64,000 nt of DNA from JAPKZH01 sp963715635 (GCA_963715635.1 OY970261.1:3162001-3226000); one strand, 5' to 3'. Positions 10,101 through 18,879 are shown, counted from the stretch's first letter. Program-made: numbers and translations. The notes: a model not told the origin generated them from the sequence alone.

Positions 10101-13100
10101 TGCTTGACAAAGATAATCCATTTGGCAGTTCCCCAGCATTGAGGGTCCAACTATAAGGAGCAGTCCCTCCATATGCATTTAAGGTTGTCGTAGTGTAGGG
10201 ACTATTCACAACTCCATCGGGCAAAGATTCTGTGCCGATGACCACGAAAGTGGAGTCGAGCGGGGGCGTTGTTATTCCTTGTGCAGCGTCAGAGGAATTG
10301 ACCGCCTGTGATACGACCACAAAACCAAAAGAATCAATAAAATCTTGAAGCGTCAGAGACTGCGCGGCTATTTTTGCCCGGATGGAAGCTGCAGCCGTTG
10401 AGGGATCGATCTCGAATATTCGAAGGGTAACTAGCGCCGTATCACCCGGAGCAATAGAAAAAGTTGCATTTTCAACAGCCGCATTGACGATATTGGGGTT
10501 CTCTATATGCCCATTCACGATATTCGGATTAACAATGTTGGGATTGGTGACATTTAAAAGGAGCTCTTGGTGGGGTTCCTGCTTTAATTCACATTCGACC
10601 ATGCCAGTGGGATGCACCGCTCCTGCGACCGTCGGCAACAAATATTCTTTGTAAACAAGAAGCTGGGCATAATATCCTTCCGGCAGAGCTTCTTTGGCGA
10701 GAGTTTTTAATGTATAGGACGTTGTCGTGTTCCCTTGATTCGTGACTGTCCAGGAGTAATCTTTCATTGATTGGACTCGAACCGCGGCGGGATCTCCAGG
10801 ATTGGCATTGACGATGTTCGGATTGACAATATTAGGATTGACAATATTGGGGTTAACGATATTCGGGTTAACAATGTTGGGGTTAACGATATTCGGGTTG
10901 ACAATATTAGGATTGACGATATTCGGATTAACGATATTGGGATTGACAATATTAGGATTGACGATATTCGGATTAACGATATTGGGGTTGACAATGTTAG
11001 GGTTGACGATATTCGGGTTAACGATATTCGGGTTGACGATATTCGGGTTGACAACCCAGTTCACAATATTCGGATTGCCTATTTTTACATTATGTTTTTC
11101 TTCACCGAGCGATAGACTAGGGTTAGTATTATCTCCATTGATGACGACGGAACTCTTGAGTCCCCCTGTAAGAATACCTCCACCTGGCTGGTCAATTTCG
11201 TCAATGTTAATCGTGACCATGGCATTGGGATCTGTTGAGCCGATAAAAACTGAACGCGTCATTATTGAATAGGGTGCGATCGTCACGTCCAAAATCGTTT
11301 TTAATTGAAACTGCAGAAACGATGCTGAGCCACCGGGAGGTTGGTTGGCGATCGTCAATCGAAAGCTTCTGATAATATCGGTGTCATTTTTAACAAAGAG
11401 GACAAAGGCATTCGGGACAGGTAAGTTAAGCAGCTTGTCATTTGCGGGTGAGCCCACCGCTATGCCGCTGGTGATTTGGGCGGTATAGATATTCTGATTC
11501 CTCATGCCCGGTCTTTGTCCTGATGAACCGATACAAGATGGATGATCGGGCGAAATGTACTCTGCCAATTGTTGAGATGTGGGTGGCACATAATTTGTCC
11601 AATCATATGGGGCATTAAGGGGAGGGCGTACGTCTCGGTTGTCGGTCCAAACGGCATGGAAGACAGGTGAAATCGCAGGCTCTGTGTTAAATTTCCATTT
11701 TCCGTCGCTGCCGACCACAAAGATGGGAGAGGGCGTGATATCAATATAATCGCCAAAGAAGGGATGAGTTCCTCCCTTAAAGAGAGGGTAGTTGGGGGGA
11801 TTAAACTGCATCTGCAAAAGGAGAGGTATATCATTTCCATTTTGATCTTTAGTGGTAACAATCTTTCCATTCTCCAACATGAGATTGAATAGATAGCGAG
11901 AAGTCTGGATAGACTTCCAGGCAAGATTTGGGTAGTCTTTCGTTTCAGCCTGAGAAGCCCAGACATCGACAGTATGGCGGTACCCTACACTATCATCGCT
12001 TATAAAATAAGGCCAACCATACAATTGACTGGAGAAATCGAGCCTCTGGTCATACCAAATGATTGTCAGCCGGCCGGCAGCATAGGTCATGGAAGGCATG
12101 AACTGGTGGCTGGCAACATTTGCAGGATTATTGATCGGCCCGCGGAGTGTCCAAGCTAAACCATCACTTGAAGTGGCCCAGACGATGCGAGCTGCCGAAG
12201 TAATATCGACTCCTCTCTGCGCCCAGGCCAAATACACCGTCCCGAGATCATCCACAGCCATGGTGGGATAGCTATTCGTTCGGAACGTAGTTGGCGACAG
12301 TTGCTGATCAAATGCATCTTGTGAAGCGGGCAGAGTTGCTACGACTACGGGCGTGGAAAAGCTTTGGCCATAATCTGTTGATTTGCAGACGACGATGGCA
12401 TTTGTTTGACTGGGATGGAGGAAACGCCTATAGGCGATATAAACGGCGCCGCTAATAGGAGCGATAGCGATCGTTGCGCCTTGGATAATGTGCTGGCTAT
12501 CGCTTATCTTAATAGCCGGCCCCCAGGTTTCGCCGCAATCCGTGGATCTTCTAAAAAGGATTTTGCTTCGGATATTCTGGTCTAAGTTGCCAAGGAAAAC
12601 GGAATAGACAGAATAGATATTGCTGCGAGGAATGCTTTGCCCTGCGATAGTGACCGTCCCAGTTCCTCTCGGAATATCAACAGCGATCCGCGGCATATCG
12701 ATAAACTGCCCCGATGTGCCTAGGTCTATAACTTTTGTATCGATGTACTGAATACAGTTTCCTGTGTCAATATTATTCTCAATATTATTGTTGTCGATAT
12801 AACGGGCCACGAATACAGAGCCTCCGCCCTTCGTTTGAGAGCGGTTAAAGCCCATGCCGCTGTAGTAGAAAAGCCCGTTGGTGCCGGCCCGCACGATGGG
12901 GTCGGCTGCCGTGCTAAATTGCTTGAGAGGAGAGGCCGCCCCTTCCATTGATTTATCCTGAGGAAAGCCAGGGACAAGGTTTGTCACCCAAGATTCTCCC
13001 CCATCAAAGGATTTATATATCCCCACCCAGGCGTCACCTGCCATTGCCCCTTGCGCTTTTCCCGGCAATTCGCCTTCAGACTGAGGCAGATCAACAGTGC

Positions 13101-13368
13101 GGTAGTCATTGGCGCCAGCGAGGAGATGGAGCGGGTTGCGGGTTGAAACCGCTACCGATGGTTCGTTCTGACGCTGCAGCCATGGGTCTCCGTACGGCAG
13201 TGTCGTGCCGGACACCATGTTAACATTTCGGCCGGCAATGAGGACGGTCTCTTGCTGATTTACAGCCTGATTTTTCGCTTTAAAATATTGCGATTTTGTC
13301 GGAAAACCGATGAGAATCGCGGCAAAAAGAATCGGCAGAAAATAAAAAGCATAGCGACGAATAGACAT
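7108..13368 (-). CDS. Giant exported multidomain protein: sialidase-like, NPNIV repeats, Ig-like, InlB-like, NHL propeller
   Basis: A 2086-residue secreted protein. A signal peptide covers about residues 1-27 (SIRRYAFYFLPILFAAI). The N-terminal 650 residues hold Asp-box (BNR) motifs typical of sialidase-type propellers (SFDGGESW, STDCGETW, STDYGQSF). Then come 16 perfect NPNIV pentapeptides at about 774-853 and a second cluster near 942-966. These are followed by two Ig-like putative-binding domains (GLSLSSTGVISGTP, GLSLDSGGVISGTP), carboxypeptidase-regulatory-like and InlB-B-like repeats (FAGWGGDLGG, FVGWTGDVP), and six NHL repeats (VAGNGTRGYSGDGG type) that would form a six-bladed propeller. 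The mix suggests surface adhesion or polymer/glycan binding; catalysis is not supported. A GGGGGTG ribosome-like site precedes the ATG. No partner gene is adjacent. Confidence 0.88.
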   Translation of the reverse strand: MSIRRYAFYFLPILFAAILIGFPTKSQYFKAKNQAVNQQETVLIAGRNVNMVSGTTLPYGDPWLQRQNEPSVAVSTRNPLHLLAGANDYRTVDLPQSEGELPGKAQGAMAGDAWVGIYKSFDGGESWVTNLVPGFPQDKSMEGAASPLKQFSTAADPIVRAGTNGLFYYSGMGFNRSQTKGGGSVFVARYIDNNNIENNIDTGNCIQYIDTKVIDLGTSGQFIDMPRIAVDIPRGTGTVTIAGQSIPRSNIYSVYSVFLGNLDQNIRSKILFRRSTDCGETWGPAIKISDSQHIIQGATIAIAPISGAVYIAYRRFLHPSQTNAIVVCKSTDYGQSFSTPVVVATLPASQDAFDQQLSPTTFRTNSYPTMAVDDLGTVYLAWAQRGVDITSAARIVWATSSDGLAWTLRGPINNPANVASHQFMPSMTYAAGRLTIIWYDQRLDFSSQLYGWPYFISDDSVGYRHTVDVWASQAETKDYPNLAWKSIQTSRYLFNLMLENGKIVTTKDQNGNDIPLLLQMQFNPPNYPLFKGGTHPFFGDYIDITPSPIFVVGSDGKWKFNTEPAISPVFHAVWTDNRDVRPPLNAPYDWTNYVPPTSQQLAEYISPDHPSCIGSSGQRPGMRNQNIYTAQITSGIAVGSPANDKLLNLPVPNAFVLFVKNDTDIIRSFRLTIANQPPGGSASFLQFQLKTILDVTIAPYSIMTRSVFIGSTDPNAMVTINIDEIDQPGGGILTGGLKSSVVINGDNTNPSLSLGEEKHNVKIGNPNIVNWVVNPNIVNPNIVNPNIVNPNIVNPNIVNPNIVNPNIVNPNIVNPNIVNPNIVNPNIVNPNIVNPNIVNPNIVNPNIVNPNIVNANPGDPAAVRVQSMKDYSWTVTNQGNTTTSYTLKTLAKEALPEGYYAQLLVYKEYLLPTVAGAVHPTGMVECELKQEPHQELLLNVTNPNIVNPNIVNGHIENPNIVNAAVENATFSIAPGDTALVTLRIFEIDPSTAAASIRAKIAAQSLTLQDFIDSFGFVVVSQAVNSSDAAQGITTPPLDSTFVVIGTESLPDGVVNSPYTTTTLNAYGGTAPYSWTLNAGELPNGLSLSSTGVISGTPTAAGTSHFMVRVEDSSIPIHKFDTQQYSIYIDSDSNPDPLTITTASLPSGVKGYWYGATLEATGGVWPRTWSLNPGSALPTGLSLDSGGVISGTPTVSGSFSFTVRVTDEINNSATQLFWLTINAQTTTYYTISGTVYDGNANPLSGVVLHGLPNTPITAANGSYQDKVPAGWSGTAVPFKVGFTFTPEKIIYSSIGSHQTLQDYNGLSTSPLVSFVVDAPASATAGVSFSSTVTAKDANGYTTSNFSGPTALSADSGTITPASIPYSEFTAGIWTGNVTLSKDGTRTITASNSGKTGSDTIVINLPQYTLNVTKSGTGTGTVSLTPPGGIYDEGTAVSLFADPSASSTFAGWGGDLGGTTNPTTIAMDANKTVTATFAIKTYTISGTITVGVSGLEGVEMTGLPTNPVTNASGYYSDTVTYGWSGTVKPLLAYYHFTPTEQVYSNVTSNQTTNYVAVKTQYQLNIGKPGTGAGTVTSADGGINCGLTCQLNYDYGTNVVLTATQAGGSIFVGWTGDVPAGSPNPVTITIDGNKWVYATFDPVPPSKIRVETKADGSGTVVPTQNIASGSSITVYSISRDAGDYFIANVAADSWSLVNISGGIVAGDLAPAGDSKSAIFTGHLAGSAQIHAPKSGLSSTDSGVLTVIPLIHTVAGNGTRGYSGDGGAATSAQLNYPADMAFDASGNFYIADRSNHRVRKVNTSGIITTFAGTGTPGYSGDNGPATNAQLNYPTSVVVDPTSANLYITDQGNNRVRRVNLSTGYIYLVAGNGSGAYGGDGGPATSASLNSPQGLALDAAGANLYIADYSNNRIRKVNFGSGYIYTVAGNGIADYTGDGGSATSASLKNPYDVSLDASGNLFIADTFNNRIRKVDTSGTITTVAGNGTGDPYSGDGGPATDAHLNGPAGVVVDATGDNLYITDTSHHRVRKVNLSSGIISRVAGTTSAGYNGDEIAAINAELSTPWSVVFDGSGNLYIADMFNWRIRKVDH
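10471..10545 (-). repeat. Second, shorter NPNIV-type pentapeptide cluster
   Basis: Five 15-base units in frame within the giant gene. In protein order they read NPNIV, NPNIV, NGHIE, NPNIV, NAAVE. The degenerate units keep Asn at position 1 and a branched residue at position 4, which suggests structural rather than sequence-exact constraint. Confidence 0.8.
10810..11049 (-). repeat. Sixteen tandem 15-bp units coding identical NPNIV pentapeptides
   Basis: Sixteen uninterrupted 15-base units, each coding N-P-N-I-V, lie in the giant secreted-protein gene. A further partial copy follows on the high-coordinate side after VNWVV. Compared unit by unit, every difference falls at a third codon position (AAT/AAC, CCG/CCC/CCT, AAC/AAT, ATC/ATT, GTC/GTT). 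The protein repeat is invariant while the DNA has drifted. The many TTGACA strings on the plus strand here are by-products of the repeat. Confidence 0.95.
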
Positions 13369-13818
13369 GCTAGCACCCCCAAAAAAATTTTTTATTTGAA
13401 GCCCTCAGTTCCTCAAAGGCAGGAAAAATTAGCCGATAGATTAATAAAATAGACGAAAATTGGGGAAAAATAGCGCCCGATAACGCTGACTTCAAGCCCC
13501 TCCCTTCCCTCTTACAGCTTATTCAACGAAAGAAAGATCAGACGACAATACAATCTGATCGTTATTTTTCCTTAGCCTTGGATACCTATTAAGCTAGGAG
13601 CTTTTAAACTATTTGTCAAGCTTTTTATCACCCCTTGACCTCCATAAACTATCCATCTTATTGATTATATTAATATTAGCCACAAAAATACTTATCACCC
13701 CAAAAGGCTAATCAGCTTTCTCTTTCTATCTTATTTCTATAATTGACTTCCACCGCTCTTCGGCGATATATTTAGAGCAAGGAGCAATGATGGTTTTGAA
13801 GATCAAAGGAGGGGGACC
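13369..13818 (-). promoter_or_regulatory. Divergent intergenic region; candidate promoter and leader hairpin of the giant gene
   Basis: On the minus strand, TTGACA (13619-13614), a 17-base spacer and TAGCTT (13596-13591) form a plausible promoter, with a leader of about 220 bases to the ATG at 13368. Within that leader, GATCAGA/TCTGATC (13536-13542/13554-13560) forms a 7-bp stem with an 11-base loop. The 13620-13780 stretch is AT-rich and should hold the promoter of the STAS gene, but I could not pick one with confidence. Confidence 0.45.
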
Positions 13819-14166
13819 ATGACATTTAACATCATAGAACGAGACGATATCGTTATTCTCAAGATCGAAGGGGAGCTCCGGCTCACGGAACAGCCGCCGC
13901 TCGCCCTGACTATGCAAAAATTGGTCAAAGAACAGCTTGAACGCGGAAAAACCAAGTTTATCCTTGACTTTAAAAAAGTCGATTTTATCGACAGCTACGG
14001 CATCGGCGATCTTGTCGCCAGCTATGTCTCGGCCCAGAACAAGGGCGCGAAGCTGAGGATCGCCAACCTTTCCTTGAAAGTCCGCCTTGTCCTCAACTAT
14101 TGCGGGATCCCGAAAATCATCGAAATTTTCGACGACGAAGAATCGGCCGTCAAGAGCTTTCGCTGA
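13819..14166 (+). CDS. STAS-domain anti-sigma factor antagonist-like protein
   Basis: A 115-residue single STAS domain, normal length for SpoIIAA/RsbV-like proteins. The family binds anti-sigma factors and is switched by phosphorylation of a serine in the D-S-x-G loop. The loop is present here (VDFIDSYGIGDLV), preceded by the characteristic LDFKKVDF strand. No anti-sigma kinase, PP2C phosphatase or sigma factor is adjacent, so its partner is elsewhere, or it may serve another complex. The start has an excellent ribosome site (AAAGGAGG about 7 bases before the ATG). Cytosolic. Confidence 0.88.
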   Translation: MTFNIIERDDIVILKIEGELRLTEQPPLALTMQKLVKEQLERGKTKFILDFKKVDFIDSYGIGDLVASYVSAQNKGAKLRIANLSLKVRLVLNYCGIPKIIEIFDDEESAVKSFR

Positions 14167-14297
14167 GGATCATTGTCGACTTTGGGGGTAAAACTCCTCC
14201 AACAAGCGCCGGGAAGACCGGGGCGTCCAAAAAACGAACATTCGCTCACTTTCCTCCAATATTTTTCGCCATTTGATTCTTAACACGAGGAGGTCAG

Positions 14298-15851
14298 ATG
14301 ATGACCAAGCGTTCTGTGTTTTTCGGTTTGACCCTCGCCGCTCTCGTCCTCTTGGCCGTGGCCGCCCAGGACAAAGCCGATCTGAACATGGTGAACCGGA
14401 TCAGGTACGAAGGCTTTAAGCATTCCCAAGTCTTGAAGCTCGCTGGCTATCTCTCGGAAGTCATCGGACCGCGGCCGACCGGCTCGCCTGAGATCGACCG
14501 GGCCAACCGGTGGGCCGCCGCCAAGCTCAAAGAGTGGGGCTTGCTCAACATCAACCTCGAGCCTTACGAGAACTTCGGAGTCGGCTGGGCCGTCCGCTAT
14601 GTGTCCGCCCACCTCCTCAAGCCGCATTACGCTCCGCTCATCGCCATATCAGTCGAATGGGGCTCCGGCACTAAAGGAAAAATCACGGGCCAGCCGGTCT
14701 ATGTCGATATTAAGTCCAAGCAGGACTTCGCGAAATACAGCGGCAAGCTCCGGGACAAAATCGTCCTATATGCGCCGCCGCGTCCCACCCCCACGCAATT
14801 CACGCCCGATGCGCGGCGGCATGACGCCGAAAGCATAAGCCGGCTCTCCGAAACGCCCGTCCCGGATGAGGAAGGCCCCTATCAAGATTATGTCCGCGGC
14901 TTCCTGGACGACCTAGAGGACTTTTTCCGCCAGGAAGGCGTCGGCGTTCTCGTCTCGCCGAGCGGGCCGCGAATGCGCGATTACGGGACCGTCGTGGTGA
15001 CGGGCATCCGTTCCGCCCGCAACCCCGGCCGGCCCCATCCCCTGCCGGAGATCATCCTGGCCGCAGAGCACTATGACCGGATCCACCGGATCATGGTGGA
15101 ATATGGCGAGCCCGTGACGATGGAGGTCGAAGTCCGCACCGAGTTCTTTGATAAGGACCTTCGCGGCTACAACGTCATCGGCGAGATCCCCGGCACGGAC
15201 AAAAAAGACGAGATCGTCATGCTCGGCGGTCACATCGATTCCTGGAGCCCGGGAACGGGCGCCGCAGACAATGCCGCAGGCTGCGCCGTTTGCCTCGAAG
15301 CCGTTCGCATCTTGCAGGCCCTCGGCGTCAAACCCCGCCGGACCATCCGCATTGCTTTGTGGAGCGCCGAGGAGAAGGGCTGGATCGGCTCGTGCGCTTA
15401 TGTCGAGAATCACTTCGGCGATGTCACGACCATGAAGCTCAAGCCCGAGCAGGCGAAAATCTCGGGCTACTTTAACTACGACAACGGCAGCGGCCGGATT
15501 CGCGGCATCTACCTCCAGCACAATGTCGCCGTCGGTCCCATCTTTGAGGAGTGGATGAAGCCCTTCGGCGACCTGGGCATGACCCAGGTCGCGACTCGCG
15601 ACACAGGCGGCTCCGACCACTGCGCCCTGGATTACATCGGCATCCCCAGCTTCCAGTTCATCCAGGACCCGCTCGACTACGGCACTCGCATCCACCACAC
15701 CAACATGGACGTTTTCGACCATCTCGTCGGCGAAGACCTTATGCAATCGGCCGTGATCATGGCCGCCTTCGTTTACAACACGGCTATGCGCGACGAGATG
15801 CTCCCCCGCAAGCCGCTCCCGGACCCTATGAAATACCCGCTGAGACGGTAG
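14298..15851 (+). CDS. Exported M28-family zinc peptidase with inserted PA domain
   Basis: A 517-residue aminopeptidase-type M28 protein with an N-terminal signal peptide (TKRSVFFGLTLAALVLLAVAAQ). The di-zinc centre is intact: H312 (GGHIDSW), D324 (ADNAAG), E358-E359 (WSAEEKG), an Asp in YFNYDNG and His in GSDHCALDY. A protease-associated domain, usual in the family, fits the region of about residues 115-270. Two adjacent ATGs (14298 and 14301) share the ribosome site GAGGAGG. Expected role: trimming of peptides in the periplasm or outside the cell. It stands alone between the STAS gene and a lipoprotein. Confidence 0.92.
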   Translation: MMTKRSVFFGLTLAALVLLAVAAQDKADLNMVNRIRYEGFKHSQVLKLAGYLSEVIGPRPTGSPEIDRANRWAAAKLKEWGLLNINLEPYENFGVGWAVRYVSAHLLKPHYAPLIAISVEWGSGTKGKITGQPVYVDIKSKQDFAKYSGKLRDKIVLYAPPRPTPTQFTPDARRHDAESISRLSETPVPDEEGPYQDYVRGFLDDLEDFFRQEGVGVLVSPSGPRMRDYGTVVVTGIRSARNPGRPHPLPEIILAAEHYDRIHRIMVEYGEPVTMEVEVRTEFFDKDLRGYNVIGEIPGTDKKDEIVMLGGHIDSWSPGTGAADNAAGCAVCLEAVRILQALGVKPRRTIRIALWSAEEKGWIGSCAYVENHFGDVTTMKLKPEQAKISGYFNYDNGSGRIRGIYLQHNVAVGPIFEEWMKPFGDLGMTQVATRDTGGSDHCALDYIGIPSFQFIQDPLDYGTRIHHTNMDVFDHLVGEDLMQSAVIMAAFVYNTAMRDEMLPRKPLPDPMKYPLRR

Positions 15852-16021
15852 GCGTTCTTATCCCACTTCAGCCTGGGCGGCCTCTAGGGCCGAATTAACA
15901 AAACCAGTTGTCAACGGCTATTCCGTTCGCCTCCGGGCCGGCCGCGGCCTCTGCTCCGTTTTTTCTGCATCCTGGAATCCAAGAAATTGCTTTCATTCTT
16001 GTCTAATTATATGGAGACAAT

Positions 16022-16813
16022 ATGAAAAGGATATTCTATCTTTTATTCTTCGTTTCGATCCTGCTGCTTGAGAGCTGCGGCACCGTGGAAATGGAAAGCC
16101 AATGGCGCGACAGGGAAATCACCATCGACGGAAAAACCGGCGATTGGCAGGGCCAGCTCGTGCCCATAAAAGACAGTGGCCTTTCGTTTGGCCTGCTCAA
16201 CGATGAAAAAAATATCTATATTTGCGTGTCGGCGGCGGAACGGCGCGTCGCCAGCCAGGTTTTCCGGCAGGGCCTTGTCGTCTGGTTCGACCCGCAAGGT
16301 GGAAAAGACAAGATATTGGGCATCCGTTATCCCCTGGGCATGGAATGGAGTGATTTCCAAGGCCCGCCGGGCGGAGAGGCCGGCGGTCAGGAAAATGCCA
16401 GGCGCGGCGTGCGCAGAAACCTCGACGAAATCGAGATCCTCGGACCCGGGAGAGATGAAAAAACACGGTTGCATCTCGACGAGCTAAAAGGCATTCAGGC
16501 CGCCGTCGCGACCTCGGGCGGCGCGTTTATCTACGAGCTTAAAGTCCCCCTCATAAAAAGCGAGGAAACGCCGTCCGCCGCCGGGTCGGCGCCGGGAAAA
16601 ATCGTGGGGATCGGGTTCGATCGGCCGGAGCCCGACGTTTTCGTTGGGCGGGGCATGGGCGGCCGGATTCCCGGAGGTTTCGGCCCCGGCCTGCGAGGTG
16701 GATTTGGCGGGAGAGGCATGATGATTGGGACGGGCAGGGGCTTCAGGAACGAGGAGCCAATCAAGATCTGGCTGAAGGCCCATTTGGCCCAGGAGAACAA
16801 AAAGGCAAGCTAA
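16022..16813 (+). CDS. Lipoprotein with CBM9/DOMON-like domain and Gly-Arg-rich tail
   Basis: A 263-residue predicted lipoprotein with signal and lipobox-like end LLLESC. The body begins with ITIDGKTGDWQG, the typical opening of CBM9-like/DOMON ligand-binding domains, followed by LLNDEKNIYICVS. It ends YELKVPLIKS and then a Gly/Arg/Met-rich low-complexity segment (about residues 200-245). It is distantly similar in layout to the secreted protein at 42299-43174, including VxxAxxND-type strand, YExKxPLxKS and glycine-rich tail. The ligand is unknown. A GGAGAC ribosome site sits just before the ATG. Nothing recognisable was seen in the 230 bases that follow. Confidence 0.75.
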   Translation: MKRIFYLLFFVSILLLESCGTVEMESQWRDREITIDGKTGDWQGQLVPIKDSGLSFGLLNDEKNIYICVSAAERRVASQVFRQGLVVWFDPQGGKDKILGIRYPLGMEWSDFQGPPGGEAGGQENARRGVRRNLDEIEILGPGRDEKTRLHLDELKGIQAAVATSGGAFIYELKVPLIKSEETPSAAGSAPGKIVGIGFDRPEPDVFVGRGMGGRIPGGFGPGLRGGFGGRGMMIGTGRGFRNEEPIKIWLKAHLAQENKKAS

Positions 16814-17062
16814 GCAAGGCGCTATTTCAGCCGGCGCTTATAAGACCTTAACATTGCCGGGTTGGCGCGGAACCAATCTACGATCAAATAAAAGCCTTGT
16901 TTGAATGTCGTTCGAGGCGGCCAGCGCCTGGGCCACAAAACCCTTTGTAGGAACAGAGCTCGACAAGCTATTGATCAAGCCTCAATCTTGTCCAAAAGAC
17001 CCGAATTGTATTAAGATTCCGGGAAGCCTTACTCAGTCTCGCTCATGGAGGGAGGAGTACGA

Positions 17063-17989
17063 TTGAAGAGAATCGCTTCCGACGCAGATTTTGAAACCCT
17101 ACCGAGTTGCCCGGTCTGCCTAAGTCCGGACATCTCCTTCTTCCGAAAAAAAACCTTTGACGTTTTCAAGCTGGACAAAAGTCAGATCAAGATCACCGAC
17201 AGCCAGTATGGGAAAATCTGGGACTTGAGCCGTTGTTCCGCTTGCGGCCATATTTTTGCGAACCCCTGCCCTTCGCCCGAATTGATCTTCTCCCTCTACA
17301 GCCAGATCGAAGATCCTCTCTACGAAGAAGAAGCTATGGGCCGCGCTAAAAATTTCCGGAGGATTATTTCCCATCTCGAAACATTCCACCCCGATAAGGG
17401 CCGCCTTTTTGACGTAGGCGCAGCCACCGGGATTCTTCTCCATTTGGCCAGGAGACGAGGATGGGAGGTCGATGGCATTGAAGCAAGCACCTGGGCTGTG
17501 AGGTTAGCTTCGGAGAAATACCAAATTCGCCTCCATCAGGGTTTTTTTGAGGAAGTCCGGCTCGAAAACAATTTTTTCTCGGCAGTGACGTTGGTCGATT
17601 TCATCGAGCATACTCCCCTGCCTTTTGCGGCCCTTCGAAAGGCTCATGAAATTCTTAAGCCCGCAGGCATCGTTTGTCTGGTGACTCCCGATATTCACAG
17701 CCTGGCGGCCCGCCTGGCAGGAAAAAATTGGTGGCATTTTCGTCCAGCTCACCTCGCCTACTTTTCGCCGCAGAGCCTGGCTGCCCTTTTTAGACGAGCC
17801 GGGTTTTCTGTCATTCAGGTCCGGCGCTATTCCTGGACCTTTAGCGTCCATTACCTCCTTTCCCGGAAAAAGATTTTTCACAGTCTTCTCCAAAAGCCAT
17901 CTTTCTCTTCTTTTTTGAAAAAAATTCCGATAAAATTAGCGCTCGGCGATTCGTTCGAGGTTTATGCCAGAAAGGAAGTCCAAGCGTGA
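17063..17989 (+). CDS. Class I SAM-dependent methyltransferase with N-terminal zinc ribbon
   Basis: About 308 residues. The N-terminus carries two Cys pairs (CPVC and CSACGH) typical of sugar- or lipid-modifying methyltransferases with a zinc ribbon. The Rossmann SAM-binding motif follows (LFDVGAATGILLHLA, then acidic VDGIEAS), with a later motif VTLVDFIEHT and a post-motif stretch KPAGIVCLVTPD. I place the start at TTG 17063 because GGAGGAG (17051-17057) lies 5 bases ahead. An ATG at 17045 in frame would add six residues encoded by the ribosome site itself. The stop overlaps the GTG start of the UbiA-type gene (GTGA), so translation is probably coupled. Confidence 0.88.
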   Translation: MKRIASDADFETLPSCPVCLSPDISFFRKKTFDVFKLDKSQIKITDSQYGKIWDLSRCSACGHIFANPCPSPELIFSLYSQIEDPLYEEEAMGRAKNFRRIISHLETFHPDKGRLFDVGAATGILLHLARRRGWEVDGIEASTWAVRLASEKYQIRLHQGFFEEVRLENNFFSAVTLVDFIEHTPLPFAALRKAHEILKPAGIVCLVTPDIHSLAARLAGKNWWHFRPAHLAYFSPQSLAALFRRAGFSVIQVRRYSWTFSVHYLLSRKKIFHSLLQKPSFSSFLKKIPIKLALGDSFEVYARKEVQA

Positions 17990-18879
17990 ATTCTTACCTG
18001 CAAGCCATGCGCCTGGAAAGGTGGCCTAGAAGTGCGGCCATTTTGTCGGGAACTGCTGCTTTTTTTTTCCTTAAACCGAACTACCTTTCGTCCTTCACTT
18101 GGCTCAGCTTTGCAGCCCGGCTGCTCCTGTCCTTTCTTCTGACTTGGGCGATTTCCATCGCCAACTACATCCTCAATGAAATCGTGGATGCCCCTTATGA
18201 CATCCATCACCCGACAAAGCGTTTCCGGCCTTTGGTCTCCGGAAAAATTAGGATCATCCCCTTTGCGGCATGGGGCGTTCTCTTCATCCTGGGAAGCCTT
18301 GGCGCAGCCTTGCTATTTTTTCCTAAGACGGCTTTTTTCTCTTTAGTCGCCCTGCTCCTTGCCGGTTTTATTTATAATGTCAAGCCCATCCGGACAAAAG
18401 ACATTCCCTTCTTCGATGCGATTTCCGAGTCGGCCAACAACCCCATCCGTCTCCTGATCGGCTGGTATGCTTTTTCGCCGCCGGAAATTTTCCCTCCCTT
18501 GAGTCTGCTCATCGCCTGGTGGGCCTTCGGAAATTTTTTAATGTTGGGCAAGCGGCTCTCCGAATTCCGGTTTTTGAAAGAAAAAGCCGCTGATTACAGG
18601 ATTTCTCACAAGAAATACTCCGAAGGATCGCTGCTCGCGGGAATGGCCGTGAGCACTCTGATCTTTTTTATCGCCTATTTCGTCTTTGCCCTGTCCATCA
18701 AATTCATCCTCTTCCTCGGACTTTCTCCCTTTTTAGCGTTCTACTTTTTTCTTTTGTTTAAGAAGACATTAGAAGAAAAAGAAGTCATGGAGGAGCCGGA
18801 AAGCCTTCTTCAAAGGCCTCTTTTTGCCGTCTACACCTTGCTTCTACTCATTCTCTTCCTGCTCACCTTTTTCCTTTAA
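17986..18879 (+). CDS. UbiA-family membrane prenyltransferase
   Basis: A 297-residue polytopic membrane enzyme with about eight hydrophobic spans. The first aspartate-rich motif is clear (N64, D68, D72 in NEIVDAPYD), and a second lies in the loop after YNVKPIRTKD (DIPFFDAISE). The family transfers polyprenyl groups to an acceptor. The NEIVDAPYDxxHPxKRxRP pattern recalls the decaprenyl-phosphate phosphoribosyltransferase branch as well as quinone-type enzymes, so the acceptor is open. It starts at GTG overlapping the methyltransferase stop. With the GT-C protein and sulfotransferase nearby, a lipid-linked sugar or envelope lipid role is a reasonable inference. Confidence 0.87.
   Translation: MNSYLQAMRLERWPRSAAILSGTAAFFFLKPNYLSSFTWLSFAARLLLSFLLTWAISIANYILNEIVDAPYDIHHPTKRFRPLVSGKIRIIPFAAWGVLFILGSLGAALLFFPKTAFFSLVALLLAGFIYNVKPIRTKDIPFFDAISESANNPIRLLIGWYAFSPPEIFPPLSLLIAWWAFGNFLMLGKRLSEFRFLKEKAADYRISHKKYSEGSLLAGMAVSTLIFFIAYFVFALSIKFILFLGLSPFLAFYFFLLFKKTLEEKEVMEEPESLLQRPLFAVYTLLLLILFLLTFFL

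Noticed and set aside
10810..11049. CRISPR-like or promoter-array reading of the repeats and their many TTGACA strings
   Set aside because: Units are directly abutting 15-mers with no unique spacers and are in frame within a long gene; TTGACA arises from the Val-Asn codons.
10771..11115. Plus-strand reading frame rich in DIRVN/NIRID units across the pentapeptide repeat
   Set aside because: It is the antisense shadow of the NPNIV array; the 15-base period gives open frames on both strands. Silent-site variation supports the minus strand as coding.
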